A stretch of 64,000 nt of DNA from Ravibacter arvi (GCF_039540405.1 NZ_BAABEY010000025.1:62001-126000), one strand, 5' to 3'. Positions 1 through 9,419 are shown, counted from the stretch's first letter. Numbers and translations: made by a program. The notes: a model not told the origin generated them from the letters alone.

Positions 1-459
1 CTGAACCTGGTAGGTTGCTATCAAAATCATGCGGGGTTGCTGATCGGATCCTCCATGTGGGAGGTATTTCAATTGCTTAGCAGGGCCGATACGCAGAGCA
101 TGGGCTCTCAATATGATATCCGCCACGCGGTAGTGGAAGGCGGCCTTTCCTGGCAAAACGGGCTCAGGCTCATCCGGCCGCACATCAAAACCGTAATCCT
201 GAAAGACTTCCAGTGGAGTGACCGGACCGGCAAATGGGCCGCCCAGAATGTCCCTCTGGGACAGGGAATGGTAGACTGGCTGACCTATTTTAAACTTTTA
301 AAACAATACAACGTACAGGTGCCATTTTGCCTTCACCTCGAATACCCGCTCGGAGGCGCTGAAAGCGGGTCATCCAAAATCAACGTCTCGCCGACCACGG
401 TCTACGAAGCCATGAAACGGGACCTTGCAAAGGCAAAAGAACTTTGGGAAAAAGCATAG
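1..459 (+). CDS. Sugar phosphate isomerase/epimerase, C-terminal fragment
   Basis: The reading frame is open from the first base, so this is the last 152 codons of a gene whose start lies outside the window. The fragment resembles the C-terminal half of xylose-isomerase-like TIM-barrel proteins: HAVVEGG around residue 43, then IKTVILKDF (a strand with a likely metal-binding region), and a late HLEYPLGG strand. Such proteins isomerise or epimerise sugars and are often secreted or paired with Gfo/Idh/MocA oxidoreductases in Bacteroidota. Here an oxidoreductase of that family starts 23 bp downstream, which supports shared sugar metabolism. The substrate cannot be told. Family call is fairly secure; exact function is not. 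Confidence 0.75.
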   Translation: MNLVGCYQNHAGLLIGSSMWEVFQLLSRADTQSMGSQYDIRHAVVEGGLSWQNGLRLIRPHIKTVILKDFQWSDRTGKWAAQNVPLGQGMVDWLTYFKLLKQYNVQVPFCLHLEYPLGGAESGSSKINVSPTTVYEAMKRDLAKAKELWEKA

Positions 460-482
460 AAACCCAGACAAATTTCAAGAAC

Positions 483-1520
483 ATGTCCGATACAATAGTT
501 AACGTAGGATTGGTTGGCTTTGGCCTCTCCGGCAGGTATTTTCATGCCCCCTTTCTTTCAACAATTCCCGGCTTCAAAATAAAGGGAGTGGTTGAACGAA
601 ACCGGAATGATGCGCAGGCATATGATCCGGCCATCGAAAACCACAAATCGATTGACAGTCTGCTAAATGACGACGCCATACAGGTTGTTTTTATTTGTAC
701 ACCAAACGAAACCCACTTTGAATATGCCATGAAAGCCCTCGAAAAGGGCAAGCATATTGTCATAGAAAAACCTTTCGCCAACACCGAAGCGGAAGCCGCT
801 GAAATATTCCGGCTTGCAGAAAGCAAGGGGCTCGTCGCTACCGCCTACCAGAACCGGCGGTGGGATTCGGATTTCCTGACGGTAAAACGTCTTATTTCCG
901 ATGACCGGCTCGGGAATATTTTCGAATTCGAAAGCCGCTACGATCGCTACAGGCCCGTGCCGGTTACCAATACCTGGAAGGAACAGGGCGGGGTCGGCGC
1001 GGGAAATGTATATAACCTAGGGCCGCACCTGATTGATCAGGCCCTGGTTTTGTTCGGAACGCCCGAAACCGTTACGGCAAATATCAAGTCGCTTCGTGGC
1101 GGCAGCGCTATCGATGACTATTTTTCGATCGTTCTTGGGTATCCCGACAAGGTGGTAACCCTTAAATCGAGCCTGCTGGTCTACCACAATGAACCGCGTT
1201 ATCTGCTTCACGGAAGCAAAGGGTCGTTTTTCAAAGGCGGACTCGACGTCCAGGAAGAAACGCTCCGGAAAGACCAGCTCCCGACAGGAGAAAACTGGGG
1301 AGCAGAGCCCGAAAACCGCTGGGGAACGCTCTACTCCGACGCATATACGGGCATTGTTAAAAGTGAGCCCGGGAACTATTCACCTTTTTACCGGAACATT
1401 CGTGACTGCGTTGCCGCCGGCGCCCAACCTTTGGTGAAACCCCGGGAGGTGCTCAACACAGCGCGGGTAATCGACCTGGCGTTTAAAAGCGAAGCCGAAA
1501 AATCGGTACAACCTTTCTGA
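483..1520 (+). CDS. Gfo/Idh/MocA family NAD(P)-dependent oxidoreductase
   Basis: 345-aa cytosolic dehydrogenase. The N-terminus has a Rossmann fold with VGLVGFGLSGRYFHAP (G-x-G-x-x-G) at about residues 6-21. The family signature EKPFANT follows at about 97-103, giving the conserved EKP lysine. The C-terminal alpha/beta domain contains the GPHLIDQA helix with its conserved His/Asp. The frame is open further upstream (from 444), but the ATG at 483 lies directly before the Rossmann strand and is preferred. Known family members oxidise or reduce sugars such as inositol, glucose and scyllo-inositol. It follows a sugar isomerase and is probably co-transcribed with it. Substrate unknown. Confidence 0.87.
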   Translation: MSDTIVNVGLVGFGLSGRYFHAPFLSTIPGFKIKGVVERNRNDAQAYDPAIENHKSIDSLLNDDAIQVVFICTPNETHFEYAMKALEKGKHIVIEKPFANTEAEAAEIFRLAESKGLVATAYQNRRWDSDFLTVKRLISDDRLGNIFEFESRYDRYRPVPVTNTWKEQGGVGAGNVYNLGPHLIDQALVLFGTPETVTANIKSLRGGSAIDDYFSIVLGYPDKVVTLKSSLLVYHNEPRYLLHGSKGSFFKGGLDVQEETLRKDQLPTGENWGAEPENRWGTLYSDAYTGIVKSEPGNYSPFYRNIRDCVAAGAQPLVKPREVLNTARVIDLAFKSEAEKSVQPF

Positions 1521-1578
1521 TGTTCTGTGGTCAATACCTTATTTCCTCCCGAACTATCTCTCTCTGAAATTTGGTTCG

Positions 1579-1586
1579 TACCTTTG
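1579..1586 (+). promoter_or_regulatory. Candidate -7 box (TACCTTTG) for the purM-like gene
   Basis: TACCTTTG matches the Bacteroidota -7 consensus TAnnTTTG and lies 33 bp before the ATG at 1619. It also argues against the upstream TTG at 1571 as the start, since that codon precedes the promoter. No clear -33 element is visible. Confidence 0.45.
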
Positions 1587-1618
1587 CAGGGCAAATATTG
1601 AAAAATGTACCCGGCAAA

Positions 1619-2782
1619 ATGACTGAGCGTTATATGCAGAGAGGCGTTTCGGCCTCAAAAGAAGATGTGCACAAAGCAATCGAGAAGCTTGACAAAGGGT
1701 TATTCCCAAAGGCTTTTTGCAAAATCGTGGCCGATACGCTGACGGGGGATCCCGACTATTGCACCATCATGCATGCAGACGGGGCAGGGACGAAAACTTC
1801 CCTGGCCTACCTGTACTGGAAAGAAACCGGCGATCTCTCGGTTTGGCGCGGAATCGCCCAGGATGCCATCGTCATGAATACCGATGACCTGCTCTGTGTC
1901 GGGGCTGTCGGGCCAATGCTTCTTTCTTCTACCATAGACCGGAATAAAAACCGGATACCGGGAGAAGTCATTGCCGAAATCATCAACGGTACCGAAGAAG
2001 TGCTGGAAATGCTCAGAAACCACGGCGTGGACATCCGGAGTACCGGCGGCGAAACGGCTGATGTCGGCGACCTGGTTCGAACCGTAACCGTAAACAGCAC
2101 AGTGGTAGCGCGGATGCGCAGAAGCGAAGTAGTTGACAACGCGCGCATTCAGGCGGGCGACGTTATCGTAGGCCTTTCCTCTTACGGTCAGGCGACCTAT
2201 GAAAAAGAGTACAATGGCGGTATGGGCAGCAACGGGCTTACTTCCGCCCGCCATGATGTTCTCGCGAAATATCTTGCCGGAAAATATCCTGAAAGCTTTG
2301 ACGGAGAAATTGACGAAACATTGGTTTACGCCGGCTCTAAAAAACTGACCGACCCGGTGGAAGGCTGTGACCTCGATGTCGGAAAGCTTATCTTATCCCC
2401 CACCCGGACCTATGCTCCGTTTGTGAAAGCATTGCTGGAAGCACACCGGAGCGACATCCACGGGATGGTACATTGCAGCGGCGGCGCGCAAACCAAAATT
2501 CTTCATTTCGTCGAAAATTTGCACATTATCAAAAATAATCTGTTACCCGTTCCTCCTCTTTTCCGTCTTATTCAAAGTGAGAGCAAAACCGACTGGAAAG
2601 AAATGTACAAAGTATTCAACATGGGTCACCGATTGGAGTTGTATCTTCCGGAAAAGATTGCCGGGGAAGCCATACAACTATCGAAGTCTTTTGGAATTGA
2701 AGCGCAAGTGATAGGCCGGGTGGAGCCCTTCCCTACCAAACAGGTTTCTATTCACAGTGAATACGGAGATTTCGTTTACTAG
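1619..2782 (+). CDS. purM: Phosphoribosylformylglycinamidine cyclo-ligase (AIR synthase), Bacteroidota long form
   Basis: 387-aa protein of the PurM superfamily, which closes the imidazole ring of aminoimidazole ribonucleotide with ATP in purine synthesis. Visible features are the N-terminal SASKEDVHKAIEKL segment, HADGAGTKTSLAYLYW (family D-G-x-G-T-K motif) at about residues 58-73, and DAIVMNTDDLLCVGA, the nucleotide-binding strand seen in PurM proteins. It is somewhat longer than the roughly 345 aa of E. coli PurM, as usual in Bacteroidota, where it is often labelled AIR synthase-related. The ATG at 1619 follows a TAnnTTTG box. It appears to be a single-gene unit. Paralogues in the same superfamily (HypE, SelD, ThiL) are less likely. 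Confidence 0.85.
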   Translation: MTERYMQRGVSASKEDVHKAIEKLDKGLFPKAFCKIVADTLTGDPDYCTIMHADGAGTKTSLAYLYWKETGDLSVWRGIAQDAIVMNTDDLLCVGAVGPMLLSSTIDRNKNRIPGEVIAEIINGTEEVLEMLRNHGVDIRSTGGETADVGDLVRTVTVNSTVVARMRRSEVVDNARIQAGDVIVGLSSYGQATYEKEYNGGMGSNGLTSARHDVLAKYLAGKYPESFDGEIDETLVYAGSKKLTDPVEGCDLDVGKLILSPTRTYAPFVKALLEAHRSDIHGMVHCSGGAQTKILHFVENLHIIKNNLLPVPPLFRLIQSESKTDWKEMYKVFNMGHRLELYLPEKIAGEAIQLSKSFGIEAQVIGRVEPFPTKQVSIHSEYGDFVY

Positions 2783-2865
2783 CTGAAGATCAATTAATAA
2801 ATACCCTCCTGATATCTGCACACGCTGAATAGTCGGATTTCACAACTCGATTAAGGAAAGCTTTC

Positions 2866-4314
2866 ATGAAAAGACTATTACTACTACTTGCCGCGTCCTT
2901 CGGGGGAATTTTCCCCTGCAAAAGTCAAAACGAATCGGCTTTCCGAAAGATTGACGAGGAGGTTTCCAAAAATTCCAAAGTATACGAATCGCTTCAGAAC
3001 GCGGTTAAGACCGTCGGGCACCGGCTGACCGGCAGCGCCAACGGCAGCCATGCCGAAGAGTATGCATTCAACCTTTTTAAGTCCTTCGGGTTCAAAGATG
3101 TCAGGTACCAGGCTTTTGAAGTCGAAGCGTGGTCGAGAGATACGGTAAGTCTGAGCATCGCGCCCCGGGCAAGCGATAACTACCGGGAAGTCCCTGTGAC
3201 AGCGCTGGCCTTTTCGCCCGTATCTGCCCAGGTGAAAGGTGAAATTGTGGACGCAGGGAATGGGCTGGCGGAAGATTTTGAAGCATTAAAAGACAAGATT
3301 TCCGGTAAAGTAGCCCTGGTTAACCTTCATTTGGCCGGAGCGCCGGGCAAGACCAACATTCACCGTTCGGAAAAAACTGCACTGGCCATCCGGTACGGTG
3401 CAATGGCAATTATTTTCATCAACAGCGCTCCCGGAGAAACGCTGCTTACCGGGACCGCCTCTATATCAGGAGCGCTGATCTCAATTCCGGCAGTCTGCAT
3501 TTCCAGCCATAGCGGGAAGGAACTGCGGGCCTGGGCGGAAACAGAAAAGCCGCTGGTTGCAGAGATTGACATGCAGAACACTTCCCGAAAAACACAGGCG
3601 CGCAATGTAATTGCCACACTGAAAGGGAAATCCAAAGAGAAAATCGTTATTGGTGGCCACCTTGATTCTTGGGACCTGGCCACCGGGGCCATCGATAATG
3701 GAATCGGGTCGTTTTCCGTTCTCGACATCGCCCGAACTTTCCAGAAATTAAAAATCAAGCCGGAAAAGACCATCGAGTTCGTCCTGTTCATGGGCGAAGA
3801 ACAAGGGCTTCTCGGCTCAAGACACTATGTCAGAGAAGCCATACGCCGCAACCAGCTACAGGAAATCGGTTACATGATCAACCTGGATATGACCAACAAC
3901 GCCAACGGAACCATCTCTTACGGACGCCCGGAAACGGAGTCGTTTTTTAAGAATATCGGCGAGCAGGCAGCCAGGTTTGACACCACCTATAAAAACACGA
4001 TCAACAACAGTGCCGGGCTCCATTCCGATCATCAGCCCTTTATGCTGAATGGCATCCCGGTTTTGGCTTTCGCGGGATCTTTGCCGCCCAAAGTGAGTTA
4101 CTGTTACCACGCAGACTGCGACAACTTTGACCTGGTAAACCGCACGGAGGTGGAAAAAACAGTTCGGATCGTATCGATGTATCTCTACGCCCTGGCGTCG
4201 AGCAGACAGCTTCCCGCACAGCGGCTATCGTCAACCGAAGTCCGCGACCTTATGATCCAACAGCATCTCAAGGAACCACTGATACTCGGAAACGACTGGC
4301 AGTGGGACCAGTAA
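2866..4314 (+). CDS. Secreted M28-family zinc aminopeptidase with PA-like insert
   Basis: 482 aa with an N-terminal signal peptide (MKRLLLLLAASFGGIFPCKS), so exported to the periplasm or beyond. A protease-associated-like segment lies at about 100-240. The M28 catalytic core starts near residue 250. Zinc-ligand motifs visible in order are GGHLDSWD (His and Asp), AIDNGIGS (bridging Asp), GEEQGLLGS (catalytic Glu pair), an IGYMINLDMTNN Asp, and CYHADCDN near the C-terminus (last His). The full ligand set is present, so the enzyme should be active. Known relatives are aminopeptidases and glutamate carboxypeptidases. It sits alone between purM and ispE with 84 bp upstream. Confidence 0.88.
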   Translation: MKRLLLLLAASFGGIFPCKSQNESAFRKIDEEVSKNSKVYESLQNAVKTVGHRLTGSANGSHAEEYAFNLFKSFGFKDVRYQAFEVEAWSRDTVSLSIAPRASDNYREVPVTALAFSPVSAQVKGEIVDAGNGLAEDFEALKDKISGKVALVNLHLAGAPGKTNIHRSEKTALAIRYGAMAIIFINSAPGETLLTGTASISGALISIPAVCISSHSGKELRAWAETEKPLVAEIDMQNTSRKTQARNVIATLKGKSKEKIVIGGHLDSWDLATGAIDNGIGSFSVLDIARTFQKLKIKPEKTIEFVLFMGEEQGLLGSRHYVREAIRRNQLQEIGYMINLDMTNNANGTISYGRPETESFFKNIGEQAARFDTTYKNTINNSAGLHSDHQPFMLNGIPVLAFAGSLPPKVSYCYHADCDNFDLVNRTEVEKTVRIVSMYLYALASSRQLPAQRLSSTEVRDLMIQQHLKEPLILGNDWQWDQ

Positions 4315-4353
4315 CTTCTTTCCGGTCAGATTTAACCAGAAGCTTATTTCAAG

Positions 4354-5160
4354 GTGCTTACATTTCCGAACGCCAAGATCAACATAGGATTGAATATCCT
4401 CCGGAAGCGGCCCGACGGCTACCATGATCTGGCGTCCTGCTTTTATCCTATCGGGTTATCAGACGCGCTCGAGGCAATTCCTGCTCAGAAAGCCGCTTTT
4501 AAAACCGTTGGACAGGGCATTCGTGAAAGCGAAGTAAACCTGGTATCAAAAGCCATTAACCTTCTGGCGAAAGATCACCGCGTGCCACCCTTGTCGGTTT
4601 TTTTATTGAAGGGAATCCCGATTGGCGCCGGGCTGGGCGGCGGGTCTGCAGACGCCGCATTCATGATCGGGATGCTGAATGACATGCTGAATCTTCGCCT
4701 GTCTGCTGATCAGCAAGAAGACTATGCACGCCAGCTGGGAAGTGACTGCGCCTTTTTTGTGCGGAACGTACCCATGTATTGCTACGAAAAAGGGGACCGC
4801 TTTGAAGAGATCGGCCTTTCGTTAAAAGGCCTGCAGCTCTTCCTGGTCAACCCGGGCATTCACGTTTCTACACCGGCAGCTTACGCCGGCGTAACGCCGG
4901 CCATCCCTCCCCTCGACCTTCGTGAAGCGTTGGCCGGGCCAATATCCGGCTGGAAGGACAACGTAGTCAATGACTTCGAAAAATCGGTATTCCAGGCCCA
5001 CCCCGAACTTGCGATAATAAAAAACCGACTATATGACGCCGGCGCTCTTTATGCGAGCATGAGCGGATCGGGATCGTCGGTTTACGGGATTTTCCAGAAT
5101 CTTGAAACGATGCGCAATAAATTCAAAAACTGTTTCGTTTGGCAAGGAGAATTAAATTAA
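4354..5160 (+). CDS. ispE: 4-diphosphocytidyl-2-C-methyl-D-erythritol kinase
   Basis: 268-aa GHMP kinase of the non-mevalonate (MEP) isoprenoid pathway; it phosphorylates CDP-methylerythritol at the 2-hydroxyl. The N-terminus has the family signature NAKINIGLNI with RPDGYHDL, and the ATP-binding loop PIGAGLGGGSADAA sits at about residues 89-102. The third GHMP motif MSGSGSSVYGIF lies near the C-terminus. Start is a GTG; no ATG lies close enough upstream, and the frame begins right at the conserved NAKIN strand. Length matches Bacteroidota IspE. It may be read through from the M28 peptidase, 39 bp upstream. Confidence 0.95.
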   Translation: MLTFPNAKINIGLNILRKRPDGYHDLASCFYPIGLSDALEAIPAQKAAFKTVGQGIRESEVNLVSKAINLLAKDHRVPPLSVFLLKGIPIGAGLGGGSADAAFMIGMLNDMLNLRLSADQQEDYARQLGSDCAFFVRNVPMYCYEKGDRFEEIGLSLKGLQLFLVNPGIHVSTPAAYAGVTPAIPPLDLREALAGPISGWKDNVVNDFEKSVFQAHPELAIIKNRLYDAGALYASMSGSGSSVYGIFQNLETMRNKFKNCFVWQGELN

Positions 5161-5193
5161 TTTTGATCAGCAATTGTTTCTTAGCAGCGTAAA

Positions 5194-5817
5194 GTGCCAG
5201 CCAATTCTTCAACCCAATTAAAGGATGGATTACATGCCCGTAAGCGGGAGCCCTATCAGTTTATGATGTGGCTCGGGCTTGCCGGGAGCTCGCTTCTTTT
5301 CCTTTCGCTGGTCATTATATCTTTTTTCAGAAAGGAATCTATCGGCTGGGAAGAGCTCTCTATGCCGGGGGCATTCTGGCTCAGCTCTCTTCTGATTTTT
5401 TCCAGTAGCGTCACGCTTTTTGAAGCGGTACTGGCCTTCAAAACAGAACGTTTCAAGCACTACCGGGTTTGCCTGGCGCTCACTTTTGTATTGGGAGTTA
5501 TTTTCATTACCACCCAGGCCATTGGCTGGCTTGAGCTTTTCGAGCTTGCAGACGCTGTTTCAGACCGTTCGTCGCTGTCGTTTATTTACCTTATAACCGG
5601 GCTTCATTTTCTTCATATTCTCGGCGGGCTTGCTTTCCTGGGCATCTTGCTCACAGAAGCTATCAGGAACAATTCTTATATAGATGCCTTCGTCTACAGT
5701 GTAAACGGGCCTAACCTGATCCGCATCAGGCTTCTCAGTATCTACTGGCACTTTATCGGCGCCCTCTGGCTGGTGCTTTTTTTCGTAATGCTTTTTTTGC
5801 TTTTGCCGTCACATTAG
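5194..5817 (+). CDS. Heme-copper oxidase subunit III-like membrane protein
   Basis: 207 aa with about five transmembrane segments (roughly residues 26-44, 61-82, 90-112, 128-150 and 178-202). The segment ITGLHFLHILGGLAFLG and the C-terminal YWHFIGALWLVLFFVMLF are hallmarks of cytochrome c oxidase subunit III (CtaE/CoxC). Start is GTG at 5194; the first 20 residues are polar. No subunit I or II is nearby, so this is an orphan subunit III-like gene, a common arrangement in Bacteroidota where a caa3/aa3 operon lies elsewhere. It does not belong to the cbb3 cluster at 38-46 kb, which lacks a subunit III. Partner oxidase is inferred only. Confidence 0.82.
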   Translation: MPANSSTQLKDGLHARKREPYQFMMWLGLAGSSLLFLSLVIISFFRKESIGWEELSMPGAFWLSSLLIFSSSVTLFEAVLAFKTERFKHYRVCLALTFVLGVIFITTQAIGWLELFELADAVSDRSSLSFIYLITGLHFLHILGGLAFLGILLTEAIRNNSYIDAFVYSVNGPNLIRIRLLSIYWHFIGALWLVLFFVMLFLLLPSH

Positions 5818-5938
5818 GGGTGAGGGGTGAGATATGAGGTATGAGGGTGAATTGTAAGTATGAGGGGCGCAATATCGGCTCAAACTCACATCAACCTGAG
5901 TGCAGGCTCAAACCCCAAACCTCACGGCTCATACCTGC
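5818..5938. repeat. Heptamer hairpin repeat, family A (copy 1)
   Basis: Spacer between the convergent subunit III and TPR genes. Left arm: GAGGGGTGAGATATGAGGTATGAGG-like 7-8 bp units; right arm: their rough complement (CCTCACGGCTCATACCTG). The middle contains shorter self-complementary pieces. It can fold as an imperfect hairpin. Similar elements occur at about 24992-25081 and 34564-34644 in this window. Confidence 0.65.
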
Positions 5939-8170
5939 TTAAAAAACCGGACATTGCGTTCCGCTTCGGGAGCGTTTTCCTTTTGTCCGCGGCATTCGTA
6001 CTGACCTTTTCTTTACGTTGGTCTGCTTTTCTTTCGGGCTATACGGGAGGAATGAAAAATCAAATTCCGGGATAAGGTAGTCGTCCGTGAATGCAACACG
6101 GGGCAATTCTGCCTGATGACGCCCTTTGAACAGGATCCGCTCATACAGGTAATCGTACAGGTAGATGGTTACGTAGCCATCCAGGCTGTACTTCAGGCTT
6201 ATTTCCGAATAGGGGCCGTCATCACGGGCCGAGGCTACAAATTTCGCCGTTTCTTTCGATCGGCCGTTCGCCAGGAGGTTCATGTTGTATTGAAATGCTC
6301 TATGCGTAGAGTCAATCTGAAGCGCAACGCCCATATAATATTTGGCGTCTTTCAGCCGCTCCAAACCCGCCAGGAGCACCGCTGTGTTGTTGAGCGCACT
6401 TTTGTCCTGATACGATTGATAACTGTCGCGGGCATCCTCGTATTGTTGCCAGTACCGCAGCACATTACCTTTATTCACGTTGTAGAACTTCTTTTCCGGC
6501 GCAGATGCCATAGCAGCCTCGAAATCGTTTTGCGCCCTGGTGTAACTCTTGTTTGCCACTGCGGCCTCTTCCCGTTGACTCGCACGGTTACCAAGATAGG
6601 CACTTACAATACCGCGGTTGTTAAGCAAAAACGATTTTCCGGGGTTGGTCTTCACCAAACTATCGAAAAGCGCTTTCGATTCCGGCAGCAGGTCCCTTTC
6701 CAGCAAAGTGATCCCTCTCCCGTTTTGGGCGTTCAGACTGTTAGGATTAAGCTCGGAGGCAGTTTTAAATACCGAAAAGGCCTTGTCATACATATCAAAA
6801 TGCATCAGCAAATTTCCATAGTTGGTCCAAAGCCGGTCATTTTTCTTTTCATAAGCCAGTGCCGCAAGCAAATGTTTACCGGCTTCCGGGTACTTTCGCC
6901 GGTCAATGGCGATCATCCCCAATCCGGCATGCGCTTCAAACCAGGACGGATCAATCTTGATGGCCTGTTGAAAATCCCGGGCCGCTTTTTCAGGCTGGCC
7001 GGTGTTGTAGTAAGAATAACCGCGACACACCAGCAAATCGGCCCGGATGGCTGCCGGCATATCCGCTTCGCCAACCAAGGCTTCAAAACCCCGAAGCGCC
7101 CCATCATAATCGCCTACCCCGTATAACGATATCGCTCTGCCACGTAACGCAGACCGGTTGGTCGAATCCCTGGACAAAACCAGCTCCCAAAGTTTCCTTG
7201 CCTGGGCATACCTGTTTTCGACTAACGCGATGTTTCCCAAACCGCATATCCCCCCGATCCTGGTGGAAGTATGCGTAGCCGCCCTTTCATAATAGTTTCT
7301 GGCCGTTTCATATTCACCAAGGCTATACATCGAGTTCGCAATACCCAGGCTGGCTTCGGCCCGGTAATGCTGGTCTCCTGATTTCAGGTAAGCATCAAAC
7401 AAGGCTTTTGCCTGTTCATATTGCCCGAGAACCATATACGCATTTGCCATCCTGACAGTTCCGCCGGGCATTTTTCTTCCGAAAGCTTCAAAATCTGCAG
7501 CGGCCTGCGCTGTAAGTCCGAGTTCCATCAGCAAATCGGCACGCCTGATCCTGTACCAGGCGCTCTCACTTTGCCCGGCAGCGCGGTCAAGGTACGTCCT
7601 GGCTTTTTCTTTCTCGCCTGCCCGCTCCAGCAGGATCGCAGCGTTATAAGCACCCTTCGCCTGACTGCCGCCGTACCGGCGTGCCAACGCCAGCCCATCC
7701 GCCGGTTCAGGCAGTTTCCCCAAGGCAACCAGTGCATTTAAAGATGCGTTTTCCTGAGCGCTTTTTTGAAGCAGGCCTGCCGCCCGGCGGTAGTCTCCCT
7801 GCCCCAGAAGGCTCAATCCTTTGTGATATTCGAGTAGAGGTACGGGGTCTCTAACCATTGAAAGCTGATGGAAAGCCTTACCATATTGCCTGCCCAGGAA
7901 CAGTAGCACAGCCTCGTTGTTGGCCTTTGCTACGGAGTCGCCTTCGTCAAAATAAGCCCTGTGGTAGGCCGAATATGCCTTTCTCAGCTTGTGAAGCTTT
8001 CGGAGGTAAGCCCTTGACTTAAGTTTTGAGAGGTCGTTTTGTTCAAAAGCCTGATTCAAACCCTGCTGCGCTTCGGCCAGTAGCTCCTCACATTTCCGGA
8101 AAGACTGCGCAGAGACAATTCCCGAAAAAAGGAAGACAAAACAGGCCGAAAAAAAACCGGGGTGTCGCAT
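5939..8170 (-). CDS. Secreted tetratricopeptide-repeat protein
   Basis: 743 aa with a signal peptide (MRHPGFFSACFVFLFSGIVSAQS) and at least a dozen TPR-like units between residues about 90 and 640, for example YYNTGQPEKAARDFQQAIKI, which has the TPR consensus small/large residue spacing. The last 110 residues are not TPR and end in a basic tail rich in K and R. TPR arrays are protein-binding scaffolds; in Bacteroidota such proteins often serve surface or gliding machinery, but nothing here shows that. The open frame extends to 8365, but ATG 8170 begins the signal peptide and lies 70 bp after a TAnnTTTG box. Function unknown. Confidence 0.8.
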   Translation of the reverse strand: MRHPGFFSACFVFLFSGIVSAQSFRKCEELLAEAQQGLNQAFEQNDLSKLKSRAYLRKLHKLRKAYSAYHRAYFDEGDSVAKANNEAVLLFLGRQYGKAFHQLSMVRDPVPLLEYHKGLSLLGQGDYRRAAGLLQKSAQENASLNALVALGKLPEPADGLALARRYGGSQAKGAYNAAILLERAGEKEKARTYLDRAAGQSESAWYRIRRADLLMELGLTAQAAADFEAFGRKMPGGTVRMANAYMVLGQYEQAKALFDAYLKSGDQHYRAEASLGIANSMYSLGEYETARNYYERAATHTSTRIGGICGLGNIALVENRYAQARKLWELVLSRDSTNRSALRGRAISLYGVGDYDGALRGFEALVGEADMPAAIRADLLVCRGYSYYNTGQPEKAARDFQQAIKIDPSWFEAHAGLGMIAIDRRKYPEAGKHLLAALAYEKKNDRLWTNYGNLLMHFDMYDKAFSVFKTASELNPNSLNAQNGRGITLLERDLLPESKALFDSLVKTNPGKSFLLNNRGIVSAYLGNRASQREEAAVANKSYTRAQNDFEAAMASAPEKKFYNVNKGNVLRYWQQYEDARDSYQSYQDKSALNNTAVLLAGLERLKDAKYYMGVALQIDSTHRAFQYNMNLLANGRSKETAKFVASARDDGPYSEISLKYSLDGYVTIYLYDYLYERILFKGRHQAELPRVAFTDDYLIPEFDFSFLPYSPKEKQTNVKKRSVRMPRTKGKRSRSGTQCPVF

Positions 8171-8239
8171 TGGCTTCGGGCAACTACAACAGAGATTGAC
8201 AAGCGCCGGAATCGCATACAGCATACCGGGGCGGATAAC

Positions 8240-8247
8240 CAAAGTTA
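8240..8247 (-). promoter_or_regulatory. Candidate -7 box (TAACTTTG) for the TPR gene
   Basis: On the minus strand TAACTTTG fits TAnnTTTG, 69 bp upstream of ATG 8170. The 301-bp spacer 8171-8471 is divergent and otherwise holds only the opposite promoter at 8381. Confidence 0.4.
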
Positions 8248-8380
8248 GTGAACTTCGAACGATTATCCGGTTTTGCCGGGCAAAAGTTATATTTCGGCAA
8301 GGATCGGAAAGTACAGCCTTAAAATTCTTTCTGCATCGTTTCAGCAATCTTTCACAAGGGCTCATTTAGCCCGTAATTCT

Positions 8381-8388
8381 TATATTTG
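8381..8388 (+). promoter_or_regulatory. Candidate -7 box (TATATTTG) for the DUF1080 gene
   Basis: TATATTTG is an exact TAnnTTTG match, 83 bp upstream of ATG 8472, facing the DUF1080 gene. No convincing -33 TTG was found. Confidence 0.45.
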
Positions 8389-8471
8389 CATATTCAGGGA
8401 ATTTACGGCCCGGCAAGCGGTGAAATCCCGAAAACCAATCAACCTGGCCCACAGCGGCTCAAATCTATTTT

Positions 8472-9419
8472 ATGCAGATGAAGAATATTACAACCAGACT
8501 CAGCCTGTTGACCCTGTTTATCGCGGGTTTGCTTTCTTTCAGTTTCGCGGCGGCACCCAAGCCTCCCATAGAAGGCAGATGGGACATTACCGTGGATGTG
8601 AAAGGCACTCCGCTACCCTCGTGGCTGGAAGTACGTCATTCGGGATATAATACATTGGTAGGGCAGTTCGTAGGTACGTCCGGAAGCGCTCGTCCGGTTT
8701 CACAGATACATTTTAAAGACGGGAGCTTCAATTTTTCTATACCGACCCAATGGGAAAAGGGCAACTCCGAAATCAAAGTTTCAGGGAAAGTGAATGGTGA
8801 CAAAATCTCCGGGACCCTGGTTTCGGCTGAGGGTGAGACCTTTCAATGGACCGGTCAGCGGGCGCCGAAACTCAGGAAGTCGGGCGAGCCGAATTGGGGG
8901 CAACCTATACCGTTGATAAAGGCTAACTCGTTTGCCGGCTGGAAAGCATTGGGCAAGAATAACAACTGGGTTGTAAAAGACGGTGTGCTGAGCAACCCTA
9001 AATCCGGCGCCAATATAGCGACAGAGGCCACATTCGAAGATTTCAAGCTGCACGTGGAATTCAGGATCCCTAAAGGCAGCAACAGCGGCGTGTACCTTCG
9101 CGGGCGTTATGAGATCCAGGTGACCGATAGTCACGGAATGGAGCCAGAATACGATCAGCTGGGCGCTATTTACGGTTTCCTTACACCGATTACCCTTCCG
9201 GCCAAACCTGCCGGCGAATGGCAGTCCCTTGATATCACCCTCGTGGGCAGACTGGTAACGGTCGCTTTAAACGGCGTGACCATTATTCATCCTCAGGAAA
9301 TTCCGGGTGTTACCGGGGGAGCACTCGACAGCAATGAAGGCGCGCCGGGTCCGCTTATGATCCAGGGCGACCACGGCGCGGTAGACTACCGAAACATTAC
9401 CATTACGCCAGCGAGGTAA
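8472..9419 (+). CDS. Secreted DUF1080 (3-keto-disaccharide hydrolase-like) protein with extra N-terminal domain
   Basis: 315 aa. A signal peptide ends near LLSFSFAAA. Residues about 30-125 form a separate beta-rich domain starting EGRWDITVDVKG. Residues about 140-315 are a DUF1080/concanavalin-like jelly roll: NSFAGWKALG, NNWVVKDGVLSNP, FEDFKLHVEFRIPKGSNSGVYLRGRYEIQV, and a C-terminal DYRNITITP strand. Proteins of this family (PF06439) have been linked to 3-keto-glycoside hydrolysis, but the activity of this member is inferred. Start may be ATG 8472 or 8478. A second, shorter DUF1080 gene lies at 55859. Confidence 0.85.
   Translation: MQMKNITTRLSLLTLFIAGLLSFSFAAAPKPPIEGRWDITVDVKGTPLPSWLEVRHSGYNTLVGQFVGTSGSARPVSQIHFKDGSFNFSIPTQWEKGNSEIKVSGKVNGDKISGTLVSAEGETFQWTGQRAPKLRKSGEPNWGQPIPLIKANSFAGWKALGKNNNWVVKDGVLSNPKSGANIATEATFEDFKLHVEFRIPKGSNSGVYLRGRYEIQVTDSHGMEPEYDQLGAIYGFLTPITLPAKPAGEWQSLDITLVGRLVTVALNGVTIIHPQEIPGVTGGALDSNEGAPGPLMIQGDHGAVDYRNITITPAR

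Noticed and set aside
6116..7126. 336-codon plus-strand ORF within the TPR gene
   Set aside because: Antisense shadow of the TPR protein; composition is His/Arg-rich and nonsensical, and the minus-strand TPR repeats are unmistakable.
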